Positions 44,639 to 52,798 of a stretch of DNA of 64,000 nucleotides are shown here, one piece after another. Both the position numbers and the translations under genes were made by a program. Within the stretch, counting starts at the first letter, position 1. Every line of letters starts with the position of its first letter. This stretch comes from Geojedonia litorea. Its GTDB lineage: Bacteria; Bacteroidota; Bacteroidia; Flavobacteriales; Flavobacteriaceae. The notes beneath the pieces were generated by a model. It made no database searches. It was given only the letters and a program-made list of their open reading frames with translations, and was not told where the DNA came from. The DNA is taken from NCBI RefSeq assembly GCF_042654525.1, contig NZ_JBHSGP010000004.1, positions 124,001 to 188,000 on the forward strand, read 5' to 3'.

Positions 44639-46042
44639 ATGAAGCAATTCACCTTTATTTTATGTCTTTTCATATTCTTAAACACTTTTGGCCAGTCGGA
44701 TGCCGACGTCATGGAAAAAATTTATTCAACTGCACTCAATAAAGGAAAAAGTTATGAATGGTTGGATTATTTATCCAATCAAATTGGAGGCCGCCTATCA
44801 GGATCCTTAAATGCCGAAAGAGCTGTAGAGTATACCAAGGCTGAATTAGATCTGTTAGGATTAGATAAAGTTTGGTTGCAGCCGGTGATGGTGCCGCGAT
44901 GGGTGAGAGGTGCTCCAGAATATGCGTATATTGAAACGGCACCCGGAAAAACCACAACGGTTAATATTTGTGCTTTGGGAGGGTCGATAGCTACACCTGG
45001 AGGAGGCGTAAAAGCGAATATAATTGAGGTAAAAAGTATTGAAGAAGTAAGTCAGTTAGGTAGAGCAGCCATTGAAGGTAAAATTGTATTTTTCAATCGT
45101 CCCATGCAGGCGGATTTGATTCATACGTTTGAAGCTTATGGTGGCTGTGTCGATCAGCGTGGCTCGGGAGCTAAAGAGGCCGCCAAGTATGGAGCAGTAG
45201 GGGTTATCGTTCGATCCATGAATTTAAGACTCGACGATTTTCCTCATACCGGAGGTATGAGTTATGGCGATTTACCAAGTTCACAATATATTCCTGCCGC
45301 GGCGATTAGTACTAATGATGCCGAATTGTTGAGTAACATGCTCCAGTTGGATAAGAACATTAAGTTCTTCTTTCGTCAAAATTGCCAACAATTAAAGGAT
45401 GTTCAATCGTATAATGTGATTGGTGAAATCACTGGTAGTGAATTTCCCAATGAGTATATTATTGTAGGTGGTCATTTAGATTCGTGGGATTTAGGTGATG
45501 GTGCGCATGATGATGGTGCAGGTTGTGTGCAATCTATGGAAGTATTACGACTTTTAAAAGAAACTGGCATCAAACCCAAACGCAGTATTAGAGTGGTGTT
45601 GTTTATGAATGAAGAAAACGGATTAAGAGGTGGTAAAAAATACGCCGAAGTTGCAAAGCAAAAAGGTGAGCGCCACATTTTTGCTTTGGAGAGTGATTCG
45701 GGTGGATTTACACCAAGGGGGTTTAGCTTTGATTGTAGTGATGCCGTATTCAATAAAGTATTAGGATGGCGTTCACTTTTTAAACCCTATTTAATCCATT
45801 ATTTTGAAAAAGGAGGAAGTGGTGCCGATATTGGTCCTTTAAAGGATGAGAATATAGTTTTAGCAGGTTTGCGTCCAGATTCGCAACGCTATTTTGATTA
45901 TCATCATGCCAGCAATGATACCTTTGATGCGGTGAATAAAAGAGAATTGGAATTAGGGGCTGCAACTATGACTTCGTTGGTTTATTTATTCGATAAGTAC
46001 GGAACAACAACTATTTCCAACACAGAAACCATAAAAGATTAA
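44639..46042 (+). CDS. Secreted M28-family zinc aminopeptidase
   Basis: A 467-residue exported metallopeptidase with signal peptide MKQFTFILCLFIFLNTFGQ. A PA-like insert (VIEVKSIEEV region to GAVGVIVRS) precedes the catalytic domain with zinc ligands in VGGHLDSWDLGDGAHDDGAG (H and D), MNEENGLRGGKKYAE (catalytic E), LESDSGGF (D) and YHHASNDTFD (H). It probably removes N-terminal residues from peptides in the periplasm or outside. Head of an apparent operon with the DinB-like and VOC genes. Confidence 0.92.
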   Translation: MKQFTFILCLFIFLNTFGQSDADVMEKIYSTALNKGKSYEWLDYLSNQIGGRLSGSLNAERAVEYTKAELDLLGLDKVWLQPVMVPRWVRGAPEYAYIETAPGKTTTVNICALGGSIATPGGGVKANIIEVKSIEEVSQLGRAAIEGKIVFFNRPMQADLIHTFEAYGGCVDQRGSGAKEAAKYGAVGVIVRSMNLRLDDFPHTGGMSYGDLPSSQYIPAAAISTNDAELLSNMLQLDKNIKFFFRQNCQQLKDVQSYNVIGEITGSEFPNEYIIVGGHLDSWDLGDGAHDDGAGCVQSMEVLRLLKETGIKPKRSIRVVLFMNEENGLRGGKKYAEVAKQKGERHIFALESDSGGFTPRGFSFDCSDAVFNKVLGWRSLFKPYLIHYFEKGGSGADIGPLKDENIVLAGLRPDSQRYFDYHHASNDTFDAVNKRELELGAATMTSLVYLFDKYGTTTISNTETIKD

Positions 46043-46046
46043 GTTT

Positions 46047-46628
46047 ATGAAACTAATTAGCTCATTTTGCCTGTTTTGTTTTATTGTCATTGGTCATGCT
46101 CAAGATGATCAACTTCCTTATGCTGAAATACCTGAAGCACCAGAACACTATACTGCCGGAACTGTTGCCGCGCGTACTATAGATGGTTTGGGATTTCGAT
46201 ATTATTGGGCTACCGAAGGCTTAAGAGATGAGGATTTGAATTACAGACCAAATGAAGAAGCACGAGCCACGAGTGAAACTATTGACCACATTTATGGACT
46301 TTCAAAAGTTATTGTGAATTCGGCCTTGCAAAAACCAAATATTCGTGGTGAAGAAGAACCTGAACTAACCTTTGATGACAAACGAAAACAAACACTTATC
46401 AATTTTAAAACGGCTGCAGATATTTTAAGACAAGCAGAGAATCTTACGCCTTTCAAAATTGTTTTTCAAAGTGATAATGGCGCTTCTGAGTTCCCGTTTT
46501 GGAATAATCTTAATGGCCCAATTGGTGACGCACTTTGGCATTGTGGGCAAGTGGTATTGTTAAGACGCTCGTCGGGAAATCCGTTTAATTCTAAAGTAAG
46601 TGTATTCACCGGGAAGGTTAGAAACTAA
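46047..46628 (+). CDS. Exported DinB-like four-helix protein
   Basis: A 193-residue protein with signal peptide MKLISSFCLFCFIVIGHAQ. The mature part has the DinB-fold pattern: AARTIDGLGFRYYWATEGLR, NEEARATSETIDHIYGLSKV (first metal histidine), and NLNGPIGDALWHCGQVVLLR with the HxxxH-type C-terminal histidines. DinB-like metal-dependent enzymes are usually cytoplasmic thiol transferases, so an exported form is worth noting. It overlaps the VOC start in TAATG. Confidence 0.78.
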   Translation: MKLISSFCLFCFIVIGHAQDDQLPYAEIPEAPEHYTAGTVAARTIDGLGFRYYWATEGLRDEDLNYRPNEEARATSETIDHIYGLSKVIVNSALQKPNIRGEEEPELTFDDKRKQTLINFKTAADILRQAENLTPFKIVFQSDNGASEFPFWNNLNGPIGDALWHCGQVVLLRRSSGNPFNSKVSVFTGKVRN

Positions 46629-47008
46629 TGAATACTAAGGGCCATTTACATCAAATACATCCAGTTTTACCCGTAAAAAATGTGATTGATGCCTTGGCGT
46701 TTTATGTGAATAAATTAGGATTTAAGATCGCATTTGCTGATGATAGTACGAATCCAAAATATGCAGGTATTCGTCGAGATGCTATTGAAATCCATTTGCA
46801 AAGGCACGATGCTTCAGAATGGGATGTTGCGATAGACCGACCAATGTTGCGCATTGTTACCGAACATATCGAAGCCTTGTTTGAAGAGTACAAAACCAAA
46901 GATGTGTTTCATACCAAAACCGCCTTAAAGGAAACCGCTTGGGGTACTAAAGAGTTTGGGTTTTATGATTTGGACAAAAACGGATTGACCTTTTATAGAG
47001 ACCTATAA
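46628..47008 (+). CDS. VOC-family (glyoxalase/bleomycin-resistance fold) protein
   Basis: A 126-residue single-module VOC protein: LHQIHPVLPVKNVIDALAFY, VNKLGFKIAFADDSTNPKYA, IEIHLQRHDASEWDV and TAWGTKEFGFYDLDKNGLTF. The start shares a base with the stop of the DinB-like gene. Structure resembles bleomycin-binding proteins of bacteria, but resistance is not implied. Confidence 0.87.
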   Translation: MNTKGHLHQIHPVLPVKNVIDALAFYVNKLGFKIAFADDSTNPKYAGIRRDAIEIHLQRHDASEWDVAIDRPMLRIVTEHIEALFEEYKTKDVFHTKTALKETAWGTKEFGFYDLDKNGLTFYRDL

Positions 47009-47011
47009 CAA

Positions 47012-47134
47012 TTAATCATTAATATCTTCATTGTTTTTTTCTCGTTTCATTTGAATATATTTTGAAACAAGCCGTACACCTAATCGCGCAAAAAGAATGA
47101 CTGCGATCACCATTACTACATCAAATCCGTTCAT
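47012..47134 (-). CDS. Small single-pass membrane protein (40 residues)
   Basis: Reading the minus strand from ATG 47132-47134 gives MNGFDVVMVIAVILFARLGV, then RLVSKYIQMKREKNNEDIND and TAA. It has one membrane helix (about 3-18) and a charged tail. A TAnnTTTG box (TACTTTTG, 47154-47161) lies 19 bases upstream, and the frame fits exactly between the VOC gene and the array. Small size makes it uncertain. Confidence 0.5.
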   Translation of the reverse strand: MNGFDVVMVIAVILFARLGVRLVSKYIQMKREKNNEDIND

Positions 47135-47153
47135 GATAACTGGGTTTAAACTA

Positions 47154-47161
47154 CAAAAGTA
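47154..47161 (-). promoter_or_regulatory. -7 box of the 40-residue membrane protein gene
   Basis: TACTTTTG on the minus strand, full TAnnTTTG match, 19 bases before its start. It could also lie in the 3' region of array transcription, which runs in the same direction. Confidence 0.4.
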
Positions 47162-47195
47162 TGGCTTTTGAGATGAGTAAACGGTAATTTTATAT

Positions 47196-47918
47196 TCATT
47201 TTAACGCTTTGTCAATCGCGCTAATTAAATTGTCTAATTTGTGTTGTGTTAGCTTGTAGCGGTCTATACCGCCTTCCCTAAACCGTACAATAGTATGAAG
47301 CATATTTATAAATTCGTTATTGGTTTTGAGGCTTTCGAAGTCGTTGGGTACAGCCATGGCAACAGAATTTAGGTCACGCCTAATGTGTTTGTTGGTTATT
47401 GGGTATACAACACTTTGTGCCAAGACCCATTCGGATCTGTCATAATCCTGACTTAAATATGCAAATTCAGACTCGTACATATTTACAATATCTTTTTTAA
47501 GTTGATCATCTTTGATAATATCCAATCCTTTATTTTTTAATGCCTCATAAGCTGAAAAGGTTAAATAAGGGCTAGACCAATATGAGATTTTTCCAAACGC
47601 TGAATCCAATTCGGAGCTGTATGGTAAATCATTGGTGAGATGATTTATGATTTTTCGGGCCCTAAGTGCCGTATCGGTATTATAGTCCATATTTCTTTTA
47701 ATCTCTTCGGCCGAGGCTTTCAAGTCGGTATGTATATCTTTAAGTATACTAATCTCTTCTATATTTAGTTTACGATCTTCATTCCAATTGTTAATATTTA
47801 AGGCAATCAAAATCCCAATTACTACAAGAAAAATTTCGCCCATGGCGTATTTAAAATACTGTCCAGTTTTATTTTCCATGAGCAAAGATTTACGAATATG
47901 ACGGAAGAATTTAATCAT
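47196..47918 (-). CDS. DUF6090-like membrane protein, copy 17 (last)
   Basis: 240 residues. Its start shares one base with the stop of copy 16 (TAATG). The N-terminus MIKFFRHIRKSLLMENKTGQ is standard, and the membrane region reads GEIFLVVIGILIALNINNWN, with F30 and N41 as departures from the usual I/V and Q. The helix after the membrane carries L..I..DL (ILKDIHTDLKAS). The middle motif is AYEALKNKGLDIIKDDQLKK. It ends TQHKLDNLISAIDKALK, the common C-terminal LI..I pattern. No terminator was seen in the 61 bases after the stop. Confidence 0.88.
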   Translation of the reverse strand: MIKFFRHIRKSLLMENKTGQYFKYAMGEIFLVVIGILIALNINNWNEDRKLNIEEISILKDIHTDLKASAEEIKRNMDYNTDTALRARKIINHLTNDLPYSSELDSAFGKISYWSSPYLTFSAYEALKNKGLDIIKDDQLKKDIVNMYESEFAYLSQDYDRSEWVLAQSVVYPITNKHIRRDLNSVAMAVPNDFESLKTNNEFINMLHTIVRFREGGIDRYKLTQHKLDNLISAIDKALK

Positions 47919-48736
47919 TAGTTGTACTTGTTATTTTCATTTTTCCATTTTTCTAAAGTTTTTAATAATGAATTCGCACTTTTGCTACTTAAGCCTAAGA
48001 TTTTAATTTGAACTAAATGTGAACGTGTTATGCGTTTTAACTGAAATCTAAAGTCGGCATTAGTTTTCAAATTGTTTATTATCTGTGTAAAATCCTCTTC
48101 AGAATAATGATCTAAATGGTTGTTAAGTAGTGCGTTGTCTGTAAAGTCTTTATATTCATCAACAATCTCATTGGTTAAAATTTGTTCGTGGATATACATT
48201 GGTATGGCATCAACGACAACAGGTAAATAACCGTTAACAAGTTGATCTTTATAGTCTTGATACCACCAGTATAGAGGATTGCTGTAATAGTCGCGAATGG
48301 CTTCAATACTTTGTTTGTCCTTTATTAGTTTGAGATTGCCGGTATTTAGTAAATCTTGATAAGTATTGTCAGTTGTTGTTGGGACTATTAGCCTTCCTGC
48401 AGATTGTAAACTGATTATAAATTTGGCAGTATCTTTAGTTTTTTGACCTTCATATATCACATTATAGATGTCCTTACAATATTGATATTTTAGAGTGGCT
48501 GCATTAATTTGGTCGGCATACATTAGAGTATCCTTTTTTATATCTTCAATAAGATTTTCGACATAAATAAAGGTTGTGCTTTCTGCTTTTCGTTGTTCGT
48601 TCCAATTGTTGATTTGTAAGGCAATCAAAATCCCAATCACCACAAGTACAATTTCACCAATTGCATATTTAAAATATTTGCTTGTTTTTCCTTCAATAAG
48701 AAGGTTTTGACGGATATGACGGAAGAATTTAATCAT
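47918..48736 (-). CDS. DUF6090-like membrane protein, copy 16
   Basis: 272 residues, the longest copy. The N-terminus has EGKTSKYFK instead of ENKTSKYFK. The middle motif TYQDLLNTGNLKLIKDKQSI is close to that of copy 15 (TYQELLNSGKLNTLSNKA), suggesting these two are near relatives. A Trp/Tyr-rich stretch (YYSNPLYWWYQDYKDQL) follows the motif, unique in the array. Ten bases separate it from copy 15 upstream. Confidence 0.88.
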   Translation of the reverse strand: MIKFFRHIRQNLLIEGKTSKYFKYAIGEIVLVVIGILIALQINNWNEQRKAESTTFIYVENLIEDIKKDTLMYADQINAATLKYQYCKDIYNVIYEGQKTKDTAKFIISLQSAGRLIVPTTTDNTYQDLLNTGNLKLIKDKQSIEAIRDYYSNPLYWWYQDYKDQLVNGYLPVVVDAIPMYIHEQILTNEIVDEYKDFTDNALLNNHLDHYSEEDFTQIINNLKTNADFRFQLKRITRSHLVQIKILGLSSKSANSLLKTLEKWKNENNKYN

Positions 48737-48746
48737 AGAATAAGTC

Positions 48747-49508
48747 TCATTGTTTTAATTCATTCTCAATCATGTTGATGAGATTTTTAGTGGTTGTTAT
48801 CATTTTAGAATATTCTGAAATAAGGTCCTTACTATTAAAAGAGGACAACACAAAGCCATTTTTAAACGCTTGATTGTTTAATAATTTTGTTACCTGTTCA
48901 ATATTAAGTTCAGTTTCGATGACTTGATTGGTATCCTGCTGTTCAAAATTTTTCAAACTACTATTTAGATCAATAGTGGTAAAAAAAGGATCGTACAAAT
49001 AGCTTTCAAAATCTTGTTGCATTTCGTTTTCAACAAAGGCGATTCTTTTAAAACTGGTTTGCATATCTTGAAGTTGGTCTTTTATAGCTTTGTTGGAAAG
49101 GGTATTGAGTTTACCAGAATTCAATAACTCTTGGTAGGTGTTATTATGCTGTTCAAAGGGATACCAGACCATTACGGTAACACAATACTTATTAAATTTA
49201 TTTACGTCTAATGGTGCGGTGCGGTCAAAATAGGGGAGTATGTTTGCACTGGCTTCAATGGACTTTTCGCGTTCGGCAATAAAGTTTTCGAGCGAACTTA
49301 GATTCAACTGTAAATCGGCACTAATATTTTCTAAATAGGTGGATTCTGTATTTCGAGCTTTGCGATTTTCATTCCAATTATTGATTTGAAGGGCAATCAA
49401 AATCCCAATGACCACCAACACAATCTCGCCTATGGCATATTTGAGGTATTTGGAGGTTTTATTTTCCATAATTAGGTTTTGACGGATTTGACGGAAGAAT
49501 TTAATCAT
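48747..49508 (-). CDS. DUF6090-like membrane protein, copy 15
   Basis: 253 residues, standard N-terminus with MIKFFRQIRQNLIMENKTSK and GEIVLVVIGILIALQINNWN. Post-membrane helix YLENISADLQLNLSSLENF. Middle motif TYQELLNSGKLNTLSNKAIK. C-terminus NLINMIENELKQ. Coupled to copy 14 by a 4-base ATGA overlap at 49505-49508. Confidence 0.9.
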   Translation of the reverse strand: MIKFFRQIRQNLIMENKTSKYLKYAIGEIVLVVIGILIALQINNWNENRKARNTESTYLENISADLQLNLSSLENFIAEREKSIEASANILPYFDRTAPLDVNKFNKYCVTVMVWYPFEQHNNTYQELLNSGKLNTLSNKAIKDQLQDMQTSFKRIAFVENEMQQDFESYLYDPFFTTIDLNSSLKNFEQQDTNQVIETELNIEQVTKLLNNQAFKNGFVLSSFNSKDLISEYSKMITTTKNLINMIENELKQ

Positions 49509-50296
49509 TCAAAATTAGTTTTGAGTTCTTCGGATATTTCGTTACTTAATTCCTCAATTCTCTTTAACGCTTCTCTGTAAACAGAAATGGTAATACTTCG
49601 CAAATAAATAACCTCCGATAAGGTAACTTTAAATGCTTCATCAGTTTTTAAAAGCTCTAAATCTTTAGGATATAATGAGGTTCGTTTGTAGTCTTCATTA
49701 AAATAATCGGTTGAATAATTTGAAGACAAACTTAAACTAGTAAACTCCTTATTGACTGTGAAGTGCTTTTGAAAAAAAGGTAATAATTTGTCATAAGGTT
49801 TAAATCCTGTACTTCTATTTTCGACTTCGAATATAGAGGTGTAAACCAAGTTGTAATGAACAAAAATCTTTTTCTTTAATCTTTGATTCGAAATTAAATT
49901 AGGACTATTATTAATCAATGAGGAATAGGTGCTTGTATTTAAAACGGCAACAACAGGATTGCCTAAAACCTCGGTGAAATTAATAGAGCTTGCTTGAACA
50001 GAGGTGTCACCATTTAGAAAATGAAACAGAAGTTCATCATTTTCTAAAGAACTTAAATGTAAATTGAGATTAAAACGGATATCAAGAGTGTCCAATTGAA
50101 TTTCTTCTAAAAGGTTTTTTAGGGTGTCTCTCTCGGTGTTTTTAGTCATTCGGTTTTGGTTCCAATTATTGACCTGTAGGGCCAGCAAAATACCAACCAT
50201 AACTAAAAGTATTTCACCAATGGCGTATTTAAAATACTGCTTTGCTTTGCCTGTTTCCATAAGGTTGTATCTTATTTTTCTAAAAAACTTAATCAT
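49505..50296 (-). CDS. DUF6090-like membrane protein, copy 14
   Basis: 263 residues. The N-terminus diverges from the array consensus (MIKFFRKIRYNLMETGKAKQ and GEILLVMVGILLALQVNNWN), sharing the METGK-type with copy 3 and the broken copy at 56.6 kb. The middle motif is SSLINNSPNLISNQRLKKKI, without the SG pair. Starts with an 8-base overlap with copy 13 (50289-50296). Confidence 0.88.
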   Translation of the reverse strand: MIKFFRKIRYNLMETGKAKQYFKYAIGEILLVMVGILLALQVNNWNQNRMTKNTERDTLKNLLEEIQLDTLDIRFNLNLHLSSLENDELLFHFLNGDTSVQASSINFTEVLGNPVVAVLNTSTYSSLINNSPNLISNQRLKKKIFVHYNLVYTSIFEVENRSTGFKPYDKLLPFFQKHFTVNKEFTSLSLSSNYSTDYFNEDYKRTSLYPKDLELLKTDEAFKVTLSEVIYLRSITISVYREALKRIEELSNEISEELKTNFE

Positions 50297-51029
50297 CAGT
50301 GAGTCGTATTATATTTTCAATAACCAATTCAAGTCTATCCAAAACCAATTTGTAGTTGACCACACCCCATCCTATATTGTCCAAATGGTTTTCAAATTTC
50401 AAATCGTGGAATAGGGTGTTATAATCGATTTCAAATTTCGATTTTTCCTCCCAGGCCATTAGTGAATATTTATCAATATTTCTCATGGAAACATTTTCGG
50501 TCAAATATGGAATCACCATATGCTGAATAAAATCGTCGAGTGTAAGCCATGCTTCATTAATTTCGTTCAATTCTGCAGACCAATCTAGCAGCTTGTATTT
50601 AAGCGAGTCCTTGGTGATAAATTTTAGGTTACCCGATGACAATATTTCAGTAAGTGTATTTTGAGTAGGTCTGTAATCAAAAACATCAATGGCTTTTGCA
50701 ATAAGGCTGTCCGTATTAATGAGATTAATCTCTTGAGGAGTTGCCTTCATTTTAGACATTAAAAGGCGAATAGCCTGTTCAGTGCCTTGATATTGTTTGA
50801 TACTTGCTCTAATTTTTGTTAAATTATTTTTGAATTCAGAATTGAGATCTGCCATCATTTGTAGCTCAAGTGATTTGTTGTCACGTGCTTCCTTCCAGCT
50901 GTTCACTTGAAATGCCAATAGAATTCCAATCATTACCAAGATGATTTCTCCTAGGGCGTATAGTAAATACTTTCTAAATTTGTTTTGTGACACTAAGTTT
51001 TGCCGAATATTCCTAAAAAATTTTATCAT
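50289..51029 (-). CDS. DUF6090-like membrane protein, copy 13
   Basis: 246 residues. Start overlaps the DUF559 endonuclease stop in ATGA (51026-51029). The N-terminal part is the most diverged of the intact copies: MIKFFRNIRQNLVSQNKFRK, GEIILVMIGILLAFQVNSWK, with NNWN changed to NSWK. Middle motif TLTEILSSGNLKFITKDSLK is canonical. A distant branch of the family next to the insertion. Confidence 0.88.
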   Translation of the reverse strand: MIKFFRNIRQNLVSQNKFRKYLLYALGEIILVMIGILLAFQVNSWKEARDNKSLELQMMADLNSEFKNNLTKIRASIKQYQGTEQAIRLLMSKMKATPQEINLINTDSLIAKAIDVFDYRPTQNTLTEILSSGNLKFITKDSLKYKLLDWSAELNEINEAWLTLDDFIQHMVIPYLTENVSMRNIDKYSLMAWEEKSKFEIDYNTLFHDLKFENHLDNIGWGVVNYKLVLDRLELVIENIIRLTDD

Positions 51030-51433
51030 AGTTGTTTTCTTTTCCCCTCTCGGGAGGGGTTAGGGGTGGGATCTATTTCTTTAATTGTATCTTTTAGTTC
51101 TTCCAAAACCCATCCCAGATTATTTTTTATATCCAAATCACTAAATCTGATTACAATAACACCAAGAGCTTCTAAACGTTTTTGTCGAAAAGTATCTTTT
51201 TCTTGCTGCCCTTGTTCAAAATGTATGCTACCATCTACCTCAATTGCCAATTGGAGGTCCTTACAATAAAAATCTACTATGTATTGGTCTATAGGAATCT
51301 GGCGACTAAATCTAACTCCCAGTTTTTTGCCTTTTATTTCTCGCCAGAGTGCTATTTCTCCATAGGTCATATTCTTGCGTAACATTTTGGCAAAGTTTAC
51401 TAGGTGTGGATTATATGGTATGATTTTTCTCAT
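51026..51433 (-). CDS. DUF559-type endonuclease-domain protein
   Basis: A 135-residue Vsr-like PD-(D/E)XK protein. Starts MRKIIPYNPHLVNFAKMLRK (ATG 51431-51433), with TYGEIALWREIKGKKLGVRF and the catalytic region DFYCKDLQLAIEVDGSIHFE, then IRFSDLDIKNNL. The last residues, DPTPNPSREGKRKQL, are encoded by the palindromic repeat at 51041-51070. An inverted copy of that repeat lies just upstream of the gene (51441-51473). Such DUF559 genes with the PSREG ending recur in Bacteroidota genomes in my recollection and behave like parts of a small mobile unit. Confidence 0.85.
   Translation of the reverse strand: MRKIIPYNPHLVNFAKMLRKNMTYGEIALWREIKGKKLGVRFSRQIPIDQYIVDFYCKDLQLAIEVDGSIHFEQGQQEKDTFRQKRLEALGVIVIRFSDLDIKNNLGWVLEELKDTIKEIDPTPNPSREGKRKQL
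51041..51070 (+). repeat. Left palindromic repeat of the endonuclease element
   Basis: CCCCTC/GAGGGG hairpin followed by TTAGGGGTGGG. It supplies the 3' end of the DUF559 gene. Inverted relative to 51441-51473, with small base differences. Confidence 0.8.
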
Positions 51434-51612
51434 GGTTTTTCCCACCCCTTAATCCCCTCCAAGGAGGGGAAAAGTTTGTTTGTTCTTTTAAATTTAGGGA
51501 TGTTGACAGCGGTGACAACAAGAATAATTTTCTCTGTTGTATGTTTAAAATTGTTGCTAGTTGTGCCTACATAAAGAAGGTTTTTACGGTTGGTGCGAAA
51601 TAATTTAATCAT
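51430..51612 (-). pseudogene. Decayed DUF6090-like copy cut by the endonuclease element
   Basis: 60 codons from ATG 51612: MIKLFRTNRKNLLYVGTTSN and then EKIILVVTAVNIPKF, recognisable as a damaged MIKFFRxIR...GEIILVVIGI segment. The coding match ends before the palindromic repeat, which supplies the last codons (SLEGIKGWEKP). No C-terminal domain remains beyond the element. Confidence 0.75.
51441..51473 (-). repeat. Right palindromic repeat of the endonuclease element
   Basis: Read on the minus strand: CCCCTCC/GGAGGGG hairpin followed by ATTAAGGGGTGGG, the inverted partner of the left copy. It lies about 8 bases before the DUF559 start codon and truncates the broken copy upstream. Confidence 0.8.
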
Positions 51613-51624
51613 GCCAATACTAAC

Positions 51625-51954
51625 TTAATACAACATATTATCCATGATTTTATCCAAATTGCGTTCCATCATAGAAAATGAACAATCTGAAAAGAAAATC
51701 TCATACATTTCCTTTCTAAATTGAGCCAGTTCTATATTAGAATACTCGTGTAAGTGAATTGCTTCGTTAATTTTATCAAGACTTTCATCTTCACTGTCTT
51801 GACTAAATTCGGCGTATATTTTATCAAAGGTCGACTTGTCTACTTTTGACTTTATCAGGTCGATTTCTTCGCTAGTCTCGACCGAATCAGCGTTAGCACA
51901 GAGTAACAAAATATAAGTTTGTAGCTCTGTTTTAGTCCATTCATTTGTGCTCAT
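51625..51954 (-). CDS. TerB-like helical protein
   Basis: A 109-residue soluble acidic protein. TKTELQTYILLLCANADSVE, VETSEEIDLIKSKV and FDKIYAEFSQDSEDES follow the TerB-like pattern of helix pairs with acidic residues. TerB-type proteins are linked to metal or phage stress response at membranes. It is the only non-family gene in the array besides DUF559, separated by 52 bases from copy 12 and 12 bases from the broken copy. Family assignment is moderate. Confidence 0.6.
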   Translation of the reverse strand: MSTNEWTKTELQTYILLLCANADSVETSEEIDLIKSKVDKSTFDKIYAEFSQDSEDESLDKINEAIHLHEYSNIELAQFRKEMYEIFFSDCSFSMMERNLDKIMDNMLY

Positions 51955-52006
51955 AATTTATTGCTTGATTAGTTTAGTTTGATATCTGTGTTTTTAGTTG
52001 TCGTCA

Positions 52007-52798
52007 TTAGTGATCGTATTTTATTTTTTCTTTTAGGCTTTTAACCATGGCTTGTCTAGCTGTAATTTTGCCCAATGCATTGTAAGTGCGTCCCATATCA
52101 CCTATTAAGTAATTTTCCATAATTGGCGTTCTTAAAATCTTCTCATAATCAATGCTTAAGTTACGATAATCTTTAATTGATGCGATTTTAATATAAAAAT
52201 CTTTTACATCTTCTTCGTTGATGACCAGGTTGCCAGTCGCTTCGGTCATATAGCCTTCAGGTAAGGTGTACATCAAGGGTTCAAATTGGGTTTCAACAAA
52301 ACGTAATATGGAGCTGAACGCCTGTTCAATTAACACAAAATCTGAATAATATTGTGATAGTGCTTTAAGGCGCTCTTTTTCTTTAAAATTGTTGAATGTT
52401 CCCATAGACTTGGCCGACTCAAAGGTGTTGGAGTAGTTGGTTGGGTTAGCCGAATAAAACAAGGGTTCTACATACATTCCAAACTTATCAATACCCATGC
52501 TTAAATTCGGGTTTCTTACATAGGTTAATAAAGTATCTAAATAGTCGATGCGTTTGCTGTGAAATTCATAATAATAGTCGAGTTTGGCTTCGTCCTTTTC
52601 CAAATCCAGTAACACATTTTCAAAAAAATTGTCTTCTGAAGCTTTGGCTTTTCGGTTCTCATTCCAGTTATTGATCTGTAAGGCTATTAAAATTCCTATA
52701 ACCACGAGTATAATTTCGCCTAGGGCGTATTTGAGGTACTTTCCTGATTTGTTTTCCATAATTAAGTTTTGACGGATATGACGAAAGAATTTTATCAT
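52007..52798 (-). CDS. DUF6090-like membrane protein, copy 12
   Basis: 263 residues, ATGA overlap with copy 11 (52795-52798). Standard N-terminus. Middle motif FESAKSMGTFNNFKEKERLK, with SMG in place of SSG, and an unusual end, ARQAMVKSLKEKIKYDH, instead of the LI..I pattern. Followed by the longest clean gap in the array before the TerB-like gene. Confidence 0.9.
   Translation of the reverse strand: MIKFFRHIRQNLIMENKSGKYLKYALGEIILVVIGILIALQINNWNENRKAKASEDNFFENVLLDLEKDEAKLDYYYEFHSKRIDYLDTLLTYVRNPNLSMGIDKFGMYVEPLFYSANPTNYSNTFESAKSMGTFNNFKEKERLKALSQYYSDFVLIEQAFSSILRFVETQFEPLMYTLPEGYMTEATGNLVINEEDVKDFYIKIASIKDYRNLSIDYEKILRTPIMENYLIGDMGRTYNALGKITARQAMVKSLKEKIKYDH

Larger units (their letters stand above)
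51041..51473. mobile_element. Palindrome-flanked DUF559 endonuclease element inserted in the array
   Basis: The endonuclease gene lies between inverted palindromic repeats and interrupts a decayed DUF6090-like copy upstream. No transposase is visible. Mobility by endonuclease-stimulated recombination is inferred. Confidence 0.6.
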
